DNA of 40,558 bases. Source: Promethearchaeota archaeon (GTDB lineage Archaea; Asgardarchaeota; Lokiarchaeia; Sigyniarchaeales; SOKP01). Shown in pieces: positions 33,455 through 40,558 of this stretch. Below the pieces are notes generated by a model. That model had not been told where the DNA came from. It ran no database searches and saw nothing but the letters and a program-made list of their open reading frames with translations. The translations under genes and the position numbers were made by a program. The stretch's first letter is position 1; each line of letters begins with the position of its first letter. The stretch spans positions 1 through 40,558 of the forward strand of contig JAHPYZ010000043.1 in assembly GCA_019058425.1 (NCBI GenBank), written 5' to 3'.

Positions 33455-36370
33455 ATGGAATCTACAGAAAAAGCTTATTATAATATTGAACTAAGCGAAA
33501 TCTATAAAGAATTTCAAGCTGATCCTGAGAAAGGGTTATCGGCAAAAGAAGCTGCGAAGAGATTAGATAAATATGGCTTAAATGAAATCCCAAAAGTTTC
33601 TAAAGGTTTTATTAAAATATACCTTGCACCATTATTTAATTGGCTGATCGTTATATATCTAATAGGTGCTGTAATATTAATTTTAGCATGGGCTTTCGCT
33701 GGAGAAGGAGATTTAGTAACTGTTGCATTGACATTATTCATTGTTCTTCTAAATTGCTTAGTAGCAATTGTTCAACAATATCGTGCAACTAAGAAGCTTA
33801 AAGCCTTACGTGAATTGACAGCTCCGACATCAACTATTATTAGGGATGGACAGAAATTAGAAGTACCAACCAAAGAAATAGTTGTAGGTGATCTATTAGT
33901 TTTAAGTCAAGGGGATAAAATTCCAGCAGATGCAAGAATCATAAAATCATTTAATCTTGTGGTAAATGAAGCATCCTTGACAGGTGAAAGTGAACCTGTA
34001 AGAAAAACTGAACTAGGAGATGCGTTAAAAAACAGAGATATTTCTATAGGAGAACGTAGTAATATGGTATTCTATGGTACTTTTATTTCTACAGGAACAG
34101 GGAAATCAATTATAGTAAAAACTGGGGGTAATACTGAAATTGGGAAGATTTCTCATGGTTTGGAAGAAGCTGGTACAAGTGAGATTCCAATTAGACAGAA
34201 GATGAATAATTTTGGAAAAATTTTAGGGATTATTGTTTTCATATTTTGGTTTATTACATTGCTAATTATTTGGGCTGCAAGAGGGAGACCCGAAATTGTG
34301 GAAAGTTTAAACTCTGCTCTTGATCTAATGCCTATCAACATACCGTTATTGGTTACTATTATTTTAATAACTGGAGTTCTTGCAATGGCACATCATGGCG
34401 TAATAATAAGAAACCTTGCTTCAGTCGACAGTCTAGGACGTGTCAGTGTTGTATGTTCAGATAAAACAGGTACACTAACAAAAAATCAAATGTCAATTCA
34501 ACATGTCTGGACAAATGGTTCGATTTTTAGAGTAACAGGTAGTGGTTATACTCCTGATGGAGATCTAGTTCTTATGGATGATCCAAAAAATCACATATAT
34601 GTTAAACATATTGATGAATACCCACACCTTAAATTACTTTTAACTTCTGGTTTTTTAAATAATAATTCTGCTTTAGTTAAAAATGAGATTGAAATAGGAG
34701 GAAAAACCCTCTATAATTGGAATGTAATTGGTTCTCCTACAGAAGGAGCACTTATGGTTTTATTCCAAAAAGGTATGGGTGATTACCTTCTTGAAGATTA
34801 TGAATCCATTACAGAATATCCGTTTGATTCTTCTTTAAAACGAATGTCTAAAGTCTATAAAAGAGATCAAGTATATCTTTCCTTCACTAAAGGTGCAAGT
34901 GAAATTCTAATGCCTCTTTGTTCAAAAGTAATATATAATGATAGTGAAATTGAATTTACTGATGAGATTAAGAAGAAGATTTTAGAGATCGTTGATTTAT
35001 ATGCTAATCAAGGGTATAGAATTCTAAGTTTATGCTATAAAGAAATGAATCAGATCCCTCCAGAGGGAAATGAGGGTAGAGAAATCAGTGAATCAAATCT
35101 AACATATATCGGATTCGTGACAATTTTAGATCCTCCAAGAGAAGGCGTAAAAGAATCGGTAGAAGAATGTCATGAAGCAGGGGTTGATGTGGTAATGATC
35201 ACAGGAGACTCTCCTGCTACTGCGAGAGCAATAGCTTCTCAAATTGCTATAATAACTGATGAGAGTGAGATTGCTGTAGAAGGAAAAGATGTCAAAAACA
35301 TCGAAACATACGATGAATTTGCTCGAGTACGTGTTTTTGCTCGGGTATCTCCTGAACATAAAGAAGATATTGTAGAAAAATATCAAGAGCAAAAGAAAGT
35401 TGTTGCAATGACAGGGGATGGAGTAAATGACGCGCTAGCATTAAATATGGCTGATGCAGGAGTAGCTATGGGAATTACAGGAACTGATGTTGCAAAAGAA
35501 GCTTCAGATATGGTAATTTCTGATGATTCGTTTAATTCGATAGTGACAGGTATTCATGAAGGTAGAGGAATATTCGCAAGGATCCGGGCTGTTGTATTTT
35601 TTTATATTTGTATTAACATTTTTGAAGGTATTGTTCAATTTATATTGGCTATTATATTAGATTTACCTTATTTCTTAGATGAAGCTTTCTATTATCAATG
35701 GGTTTTTCTTTCATTAACTTTGCATATATTTCCTGGTTTGATTCTAACATTTGATACTACTTCAAAAGATGTAATGAAGCAAAAACCTAGGGATTCAGAA
35801 GAGATTCTCTCAAAAAATACATCTAAACTTTTATTAATATTTGGCGCTTTTCTGTCGTTAAGTATGATAATAGTATATTTCATAACAATTACTGGTTTTT
35901 ATCCTGTTTTTCCTGAAAACTTAGTTCCAGAATATCTATATTATGATGATACTTTAATACCTCCGCATGTATATGATATCCCTGCAGTTATGTATGCAGA
36001 AGCCGCTCAACAATTAAATGTGATTAGAACTATCGGAAAAAGTTTAACAATGATGATGTGTGTTTTATATTTCTGTGAAACTTTTCTTGTATTCCAGATT
36101 CGAAGGCCTAATAAATCTTTGATAAAAAGTTTTATTGAAGATAGTAACAAATTTATGTATCTTTTAATTGGATTTTTATTCTTTCTATTTATTGCATTAC
36201 TATATATTCCCGGAGTGCAAGTGTTCTTAGCCGAAGAATTAGGAATCAATTTTATGTTTATGCCTTTGACAGGATTAGATTGGTTAGTTTGCTTTTTGAT
36301 TTCTCTGATTTGTATCGTTTCATTTGAAATAGTAAAGTGGATTACGCGTAGTAGAGGGATTGAATTTTAA
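33455..36370 (+). CDS. P-type cation-transporting ATPase 2, unusual ion site
   Basis: The 971-residue protein is a full paralogue of the preceding pump. It has LTGESEP, DKTGT (D336), KGASEIL, MITGDSPATA, TGDGVNDALA and about ten membrane helices. As in the first copy, TM4 is PINIP (293-297), TM5 has N721 and E724, and TM6 carries His757 (LTLHIFPG) in place of Asp. A longer external loop between TM7 and TM8 (about 815-850) distinguishes it. A TATA-like ATTTATATT at 33424-33432 suggests its own promoter, and an AAGGAAG about 8 nt before the ATG is a possible ribosome-binding site. The ion is unknown. Confidence 0.93.
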   Translation: MESTEKAYYNIELSEIYKEFQADPEKGLSAKEAAKRLDKYGLNEIPKVSKGFIKIYLAPLFNWLIVIYLIGAVILILAWAFAGEGDLVTVALTLFIVLLNCLVAIVQQYRATKKLKALRELTAPTSTIIRDGQKLEVPTKEIVVGDLLVLSQGDKIPADARIIKSFNLVVNEASLTGESEPVRKTELGDALKNRDISIGERSNMVFYGTFISTGTGKSIIVKTGGNTEIGKISHGLEEAGTSEIPIRQKMNNFGKILGIIVFIFWFITLLIIWAARGRPEIVESLNSALDLMPINIPLLVTIILITGVLAMAHHGVIIRNLASVDSLGRVSVVCSDKTGTLTKNQMSIQHVWTNGSIFRVTGSGYTPDGDLVLMDDPKNHIYVKHIDEYPHLKLLLTSGFLNNNSALVKNEIEIGGKTLYNWNVIGSPTEGALMVLFQKGMGDYLLEDYESITEYPFDSSLKRMSKVYKRDQVYLSFTKGASEILMPLCSKVIYNDSEIEFTDEIKKKILEIVDLYANQGYRILSLCYKEMNQIPPEGNEGREISESNLTYIGFVTILDPPREGVKESVEECHEAGVDVVMITGDSPATARAIASQIAIITDESEIAVEGKDVKNIETYDEFARVRVFARVSPEHKEDIVEKYQEQKKVVAMTGDGVNDALALNMADAGVAMGITGTDVAKEASDMVISDDSFNSIVTGIHEGRGIFARIRAVVFFYICINIFEGIVQFILAIILDLPYFLDEAFYYQWVFLSLTLHIFPGLILTFDTTSKDVMKQKPRDSEEILSKNTSKLLLIFGAFLSLSMIIVYFITITGFYPVFPENLVPEYLYYDDTLIPPHVYDIPAVMYAEAAQQLNVIRTIGKSLTMMMCVLYFCETFLVFQIRRPNKSLIKSFIEDSNKFMYLLIGFLFFLFIALLYIPGVQVFLAEELGINFMFMPLTGLDWLVCFLISLICIVSFEIVKWITRSRGIEF

Positions 36371-36446
36371 TTCTTATTTTTTCTCTTTTTGTTCCTAAAT
36401 AATGAAAAAGCATAATTTTTTATTGTAAAGCGGATTTTCTTCTTTC

Positions 36447-36992
36447 ATGTTAAAGGGAGAGCGAGTAATACTAGGTCCAGTTAAAAGGAAATATATCGAA
36501 TCTTTCTTAAAATGGTTTAATGACTCAGAGATTAATCAATATCTTGTCATGTATCGTCCAATGACAAGGATGGAAGAAGAAGAATGGATGGAGAATTTAA
36601 AAGATAGAGAAGATACCATTCATTTAGCTATTACAATTCCTAATGAAGATGGATCAGAGAAGCTTATTGGCAACTGTGGTATTCATAAGATAGATTGGAA
36701 GAATAGATCAGCAGAAATTGGAATTGTGATTGGAGAAAAAGAGTATCAGAATAAGGGATATGGTACTGAAGCCATAGAATTATTATTAGAATATGCTTTT
36801 AACACTGTTAATTTAAATAGAATCGAACTAACGGTATATGAGTACAATGTTAGAGCATTTAAAGTTTACAGTAAAATAGGATTTATTGAAGAAGGACGAA
36901 AAAGACAATTTATGTGGTTGAGAGGAGCATATCATGATGCGATCGTTATGAGCATTTTAGCTGAAGAATGGAATGCTAAATCTAAGAAATAG
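36447..36992 (+). CDS. GNAT N-acetyltransferase, RimJ/RimL-like
   Basis: The 181-residue protein transfers acetyl from acetyl-CoA to an amine. It has the RimJ/RimL-type start (LKGERVILGPVKR), then FLKWFNDSEINQYL, the acetyl-CoA loop EYQNKGYGTEAIE (about 108-120), and the C-terminal ELTVYEYNVRAFKVYSKIGF (about 135-154), which is the standard Nx3AxxxYxKxGF motif. Targets of close relatives include ribosomal protein N-termini and small amines such as spermidine; the target here is not known. It stands alone on the plus strand between the second ATPase and the DUF362 gene. Confidence 0.92.
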   Translation: MLKGERVILGPVKRKYIESFLKWFNDSEINQYLVMYRPMTRMEEEEWMENLKDREDTIHLAITIPNEDGSEKLIGNCGIHKIDWKNRSAEIGIVIGEKEYQNKGYGTEAIELLLEYAFNTVNLNRIELTVYEYNVRAFKVYSKIGFIEEGRKRQFMWLRGAYHDAIVMSILAEEWNAKSKK

Positions 36993-37111
36993 ACCTTCTA
37001 ATATTAAATTATATTTTATATTGTTAAACTATTTTTTAGAGTAAATTAATTTTTAAAATATATTTAATTCAAATCATTATTATAGAACAAAATGAAATTA
37101 GGTGTAATTAT

Positions 37112-38434
37112 TTGAACAAATCTATAGTATCGATTGTTAAATATGAAGAACCTTTAGAATCATTACGTAAGGCAATTCAGCTTTCAAATGGATTTGAACA
37201 ATTACCATCAAAAGCGAAAGTGTTTATAAAGCCGAATATAGTCTATTGGAATCGACATTGTGATATTCCAAAATGGGGAGTTATTACAACTTCCCGTGTT
37301 ATTGAAGATGTCATTATTCTACTCAAAGAAAGAGGAATAGATGATATTACCATAGGAGAAGGAATAGTATCAGAAGATCCTAAAGATACAGAAACTGCTA
37401 TGGATGCTTTTGAGAAACTTGGTTACAATAGTCTAAGAGATAAATATGGAATTAAGGTGATTAATACATTTGAAAGACCTTTTGAAAAAATTGAGCTTAC
37501 CGAAGGCTTAACAGCTAAAATGAATGCTGATATGCTCCATTCGGATTTTCTAATTGATATACCTGTTCTTAAAACTCATGCACAATGCGTAGTTAGTCTA
37601 GGAATTAAGAACTTAAAAGGGTTGATCAATATTGCCTCACGTAAGAAATTCCATAGTGCAGATCCGATTAAGAATCTTCATTACAATGTTGCTCAATTAG
37701 CAAACAAAGCACCTCCTTGCTTGGCGATTATTGATGGGATATATACTCTTGAACGTGGTCCTGCTATCGATGGAAAAGCTCATCGAGGTAATATCTTAGT
37801 CGCATCAACTGATATTTTTTCCGCTGATGTTGTTGGAGCTAACCTTTTGGATATTGATCCATCAGTAGTTCCACATCTTGTACAAGCAGCAAAAGATAGA
37901 AACCGTCCTTTAGATCTTTCTGATATTGAAATTGTTGGTGAAAAGATTGTAGATTTAGCTTCCCCTCATGAATGGGATTATATCTATTCCAATAATAACA
38001 CCTTACCTCTTCCATATCAAAAAGCAGGAATCTCAGGTATTAAGTATCATAAATATGATGAGACCATGTGTACATACTGTTCAGGATTAAATGGAATCCT
38101 GTTAACAGCAATAAAGCAAGCATGGAAGGGAGAACCTTATGATGATGTAGAAGTTTTGACAGGAAAAGTTATGAAACCTACCCCTGGCATGAATAAAACT
38201 ATTCTTGTAGGCCAATGTATATACAATGCAAATAAAGACGATCCTAATATCAAGGAGATGATTGCTATTAAAGGATGCCCCCCATCAGTTGAAGAAGTAC
38301 AAAGTGCGTTAAAACAGGCAGATATAAAAGTACCATCATACATTTTTAAAAATATCGACAAAGCACCGCTACTTTTTATGGGGAGATATAAAGATAATCC
38401 TGAGTTTGAAGAATCCTTTTATCAAGTAAATTAA
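37112..38434 (+). CDS. DUF362-domain protein with C-terminal Cys motifs
   Basis: The 440-residue protein has the DUF362 layout: KVFIKPNIV (about 36-44), DITIGEGI, a DIPVLKTHAQ motif, LGIKNLKGLI, then IIDGI and a later DVVGANLL segment. DUF362 proteins are often linked to Fe-S proteins in anaerobes, and their biochemical role is unclear. This one lacks the standard ferredoxin domain, but the C-terminal 130 residues contain CTYC, GQC and KGCPP, which could bind a cluster or metal. The TTG start is supported by TAGGTG about 8 nt upstream. The luciferase-like oxidoreductase follows after 35 nt and is probably co-transcribed. Confidence 0.85.
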   Translation: MNKSIVSIVKYEEPLESLRKAIQLSNGFEQLPSKAKVFIKPNIVYWNRHCDIPKWGVITTSRVIEDVIILLKERGIDDITIGEGIVSEDPKDTETAMDAFEKLGYNSLRDKYGIKVINTFERPFEKIELTEGLTAKMNADMLHSDFLIDIPVLKTHAQCVVSLGIKNLKGLINIASRKKFHSADPIKNLHYNVAQLANKAPPCLAIIDGIYTLERGPAIDGKAHRGNILVASTDIFSADVVGANLLDIDPSVVPHLVQAAKDRNRPLDLSDIEIVGEKIVDLASPHEWDYIYSNNNTLPLPYQKAGISGIKYHKYDETMCTYCSGLNGILLTAIKQAWKGEPYDDVEVLTGKVMKPTPGMNKTILVGQCIYNANKDDPNIKEMIAIKGCPPSVEEVQSALKQADIKVPSYIFKNIDKAPLLFMGRYKDNPEFEESFYQVN

Positions 38435-38469
38435 TTTCATTTTTTAAAACAAAAAATATGTGAGGTTAT

Positions 38470-39594
38470 ATGGATATATCTGATATAAAAATAGGAACTG
38501 AAAGTAGTATTTTTGGACCAATAGGTAAGGGAATTGATCAAATAAAAAGGTTAGAAGAAATTGGTTATGATTCTGTGTGGATGGCAGATCATTTGATGGG
38601 GTGGACTCCAGAATCTATTTGGACTCCAGATCTTATAAAATCTGCTGCATTTCAAAAGGATCCTCATATTTTTCATGAAGTATATTCTATAATGGCGGTA
38701 GCAGCTTGGAATACAAGTAAAATATTATTAGGAACTAGTGTAACAGAGACGTTTAGAAGACATCCAGCGGTTTTAGCCCAAACTTTAATTACCCAAGACA
38801 ACATCTCTAAAGGTAGAGTTATTTTAGGAATCGGAACCGGTGAGGGAGAGAATGTCATTCCATATGGAATTAAATGGGATAAACCTGTAAGTAGATTGGA
38901 AGAATCTATAAGGATTATAAAACTTTTATGGGAGAGTGACAAAAAAGTTGATTATGATGGAGAATTTTGGAAATTAAAAGACGCAGTACTAACAATAAAA
39001 CCTTTTGAAAAAGATAAGTATCCACCTATATGGATTGCTGCTCACGGACCAAAAATGTTAGATCTAACAGGAAGGCTTGGTGATGGTTGGTTACCTGGAT
39101 ATTCAGATCCAAAAGCCTACAAATACCGTTTAGATCACATTCATAATGCAGCAAAAAAAGCTGGAAGAAATCCTGAGGAAATCACACCCGGTTTTTATTC
39201 ATATATTGTTATCGATGAAGACCATAACAAATGTGATGAATTAATCGGAAGTCCATATCTTAAAAATATGTTGTTAACATTTCCAAACTCGGTTTTTCAA
39301 GAATATGGAATGGAGCATCCCTTGGGTAAAGAATTTTATGGATTACTTGATTATATCCCAACTCAATATGATCGGGAGACAATATTGGAAGCTATTAGTA
39401 AAATTCCACATAAAATGTGTAATGATAATATCTTACATGGTACACCTGATGAAATCATAGGAAAAATTGAAGATTATGCTAAAGTTGGCATGAAACATAT
39501 TGTTCTTACAAACTTAACATTTATTAATGATATAACCAAAGTTAAAAGTTCTTATAAAAATATGCAAAAAGTACTTAATTATTTTAAAAATTAG
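38470..39594 (+). CDS. Luciferase-like (LLM) probable F420-dependent oxidoreductase
   Basis: The 374-residue TIM-barrel protein belongs to the bacterial-luciferase-like superfamily. Typical segments are KRLEEIGYDSVWMADHLMGW (about 26-45), LLGTSVTETFRRHPAVLAQ (about 86-104), ISKGRVILGIGTGEGEN, RLEESIRIIKLLW, and PPIWIAAHGPKMLDLTGRLGDGWLPGY. This pattern is closest to F420-dependent glucose-6-phosphate dehydrogenase and methylene-tetrahydromethanopterin reductase (Mer)-type enzymes, but the substrate is not clear. A GAGGT sequence about 5 nt before the ATG supports the start. It follows the DUF362 gene closely and converges on the HDAC-like gene, with a 20-nt gap. Confidence 0.9.
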   Translation: MDISDIKIGTESSIFGPIGKGIDQIKRLEEIGYDSVWMADHLMGWTPESIWTPDLIKSAAFQKDPHIFHEVYSIMAVAAWNTSKILLGTSVTETFRRHPAVLAQTLITQDNISKGRVILGIGTGEGENVIPYGIKWDKPVSRLEESIRIIKLLWESDKKVDYDGEFWKLKDAVLTIKPFEKDKYPPIWIAAHGPKMLDLTGRLGDGWLPGYSDPKAYKYRLDHIHNAAKKAGRNPEEITPGFYSYIVIDEDHNKCDELIGSPYLKNMLLTFPNSVFQEYGMEHPLGKEFYGLLDYIPTQYDRETILEAISKIPHKMCNDNILHGTPDEIIGKIEDYAKVGMKHIVLTNLTFINDITKVKSSYKNMQKVLNYFKN

Positions 39595-39614
39595 ATTTTT
39601 TCAATTCTTTTTAT

Positions 39615-40385
39615 TTATTTGAATCCTTGGCAAAAAGAATCTACATTATTAGGTATTACATTGTGATTATATCCTCCTTCCAAAAGAGCATATCTTTTGC
39701 CCTCACATAATTTCTCTGAATACTTTTTCATTAATCTACCCAATTCGGTGTAGTCTTCTGGGTACAAAAGATGCCCCCAATCATCAATACCTTGGTCAAA
39801 TCCAGCTGAGGCTACGAAAATGTCGATATCTTTCAAACCTTCCATAAATGATTTCACTTCTTTAATATAACCGGTTCTTCCGGAAGAATCAGGATTAAGA
39901 ATTTTGACTCTGAAGCCATCATTTCTATTTGATAAAATATTTATGTTTCCATCACCAGTGTGTAAGTCAAAATCTAAAACAAATGCCGATTTTATTTTTC
40001 CTTCGGAATATAACTTTAAGAGACTTATACTTATATTGTTGAAATAACAGAATCCCCAACATGAATCCGCTGAAGCGTGATGACCAGGAGGTCTGATAAC
40101 TGCAAATGTAGGATTTCCTTTATATCCCTCTTCTGCCGCCAAGATCGCTCCTCCTGCTGCTAATGAAGCTAATTCATATAATAAACTATCCTTTTTAATG
40201 TTTTGAACATGTCTATGTGTATGAGCTCTCATAATGTCTTCTTCTGTTGCGGGATTAGGTGTAATAATTTCATATTCTTTATTTTCTGAAATTTTTTTCA
40301 TTATTCCTTCTAATCGTCCTGGAGAAGCAGCAGGATCCCACGCATATTCAGAATTATAATATTTTTCATGAAATACAATTTTCAT
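39615..40385 (-). CDS. Short histone-deacetylase-family protein
   Basis: These zinc enzymes remove acetyl groups from lysines or from polyamines and related small amines. The 256-residue protein shows the catalytic His pair in RPPGHHASADSCWGFCYFNN (H102, H103), the metal ligands in VLDFDLHTGDGN (D140, H142) and AGFDQGIDDWG (D197), and the C-terminal LEGGYN (Y239). It is about 80-100 residues shorter than typical HDAC or acetoin-utilisation proteins; the usual long segment between the DxH motif and the AGFD motif is reduced to about 50 residues. The catalytic core seems complete, so this is probably a compact form rather than a broken gene. The physiological substrate is unknown. Confidence 0.9.
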   Translation of the reverse strand: MKIVFHEKYYNSEYAWDPAASPGRLEGIMKKISENKEYEIITPNPATEEDIMRAHTHRHVQNIKKDSLLYELASLAAGGAILAAEEGYKGNPTFAVIRPPGHHASADSCWGFCYFNNISISLLKLYSEGKIKSAFVLDFDLHTGDGNINILSNRNDGFRVKILNPDSSGRTGYIKEVKSFMEGLKDIDIFVASAGFDQGIDDWGHLLYPEDYTELGRLMKKYSEKLCEGKRYALLEGGYNHNVIPNNVDSFCQGFK

Positions 40386-40424
40386 AGTTTTATCATCCGC
40401 TTATAATTACACTTAAAAAAACAT

Positions 40425-40558
40425 ATGATGAATATTAATTTAATCAATATATTAGATTTACTGACTTTTTTAAATTATAAGAAAATGCTCGAAGAAAATG
40501 ATATATATCGTGAGTTGCAGATACATTTAGATCAATTTCCAGTAGGATTTCCTGCTAC
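40425..40558 (+). CDS. Start of a protein with a PVGFPAT motif, cut by window edge
   Basis: An open frame starts at ATG 40425 (or the adjacent ATG at 40428) and runs off the window after 44 codons. The visible part is a helical N-terminus ending YRELQIHLDQFPVGFPAT. That RELQxHLDxxPVGFPxT pattern is one I associate with the N-terminal, winged-helix-like region of certain 4Fe-4S proteins of anaerobes. It is divergent from the HDAC-like gene, 39 nt away. The identification is tentative because the cluster-binding part lies outside the window. Confidence 0.55.
   Translation, partial: MMNINLINILDLLTFLNYKKMLEENDIYRELQIHLDQFPVGFPA

Noticed and set aside
30462-36370. Simple annotation of the two pumps as Ca2+ ATPases
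   Set aside because: The TM4 Glu and TM6 Asp that bind Ca2+ are both replaced, so the ion is left open.
1-40558. CRISPR array, insertion sequence, prophage or defence island
   Set aside because: No regularly spaced direct repeats, terminal inverted repeats, transposase, integrase or nuclease-cluster genes were seen; the only tandem repeat is the coding 27-bp unit.

Overview
The window looks like chromosomal DNA from an Asgard archaeon, most probably a Lokiarchaeia-like lineage. The lines of evidence are a eukaryote-like actin homologue, a proline-rich protein, two divergent TFIIB (TFB) homologues, an archaeal-type topoisomerase IA, 6-phospho-3-hexuloisomerase, a tungsten-type aldehyde:ferredoxin oxidoreductase, a probable F420-dependent luciferase-like oxidoreductase, TATA-like promoters, and frequent TTG/GTG starts. 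Base composition is very AT-rich (roughly 30% GC by eye). I see no tRNA, rRNA, CRISPR array, transposase, integrase or phage gene. The lineage assignment is inference from gene content, not from a marker phylogeny.

Layout. 1-4.6 kb: the 3' end of a PAS/histidine kinase, topoisomerase IA, two tandem related small membrane proteins and a winged-helix protein. 4.7-8.8 kb: a minus-strand block with an actin-family protein whose nucleotide-site residues are altered, a PIG-L/LmbE deacetylase and a polyproline protein, followed by a small plus-strand orphan protein and a phosphoribosyltransferase. 8.9-14.0 kb: an exported repeat protein, a small membrane protein, and an overlapping pair made of an ABC-2-like permease and a TMEM62-like membrane phosphoesterase. 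14.4-18.4 kb: a compact plus-strand cluster holding a split MgtE/SLC41-type transporter, a PhoU/TrkA-C regulator, hexuloisomerase and two tandem SET-domain proteins. 18.4-21.7 kb: endonuclease IV, a small membrane protein and a 652-residue protein ending in a very long charged helix. 21.7-26.9 kb: redox genes (aldehyde oxidoreductase, a QueG-like 4Fe-4S protein, a flavodoxin operon) and a double Lrp/AsnC regulator. 27-30.4 kb: two TFB-family genes and two small membrane proteins. 30.4-36.4 kb: two tandem P-type ATPases with unusual ion-site motifs. 36.4-40.6 kb: a GNAT acetyltransferase, a DUF362 protein, a luciferase-like oxidoreductase, a short histone-deacetylase-family protein and the start of a further protein.

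How the genes may work together. The most interesting neighbourhood is actin plus the polyproline protein. Asgard profilins are known to bind actin, and at least one binds polyproline, so the proline-rich protein at 6751-7485 is a candidate actin/profilin partner; the actin itself has lost the residues that normally position the ATP-hydrolysing water. A third candidate cytoskeletal component is the single-alpha-helix protein at 19750-21708. Ion handling is also prominent: a split SLC41-like channel with a dedicated PhoU/TrkA-C protein, and two P-type ATPases that share the same non-canonical TM4 (PINxP) and TM6 (His) signatures, suggesting a distinct ion specificity. Protein-modification enzymes (two SET proteins, a GNAT, an HDAC-like enzyme) are scattered through the window without an obvious common substrate.
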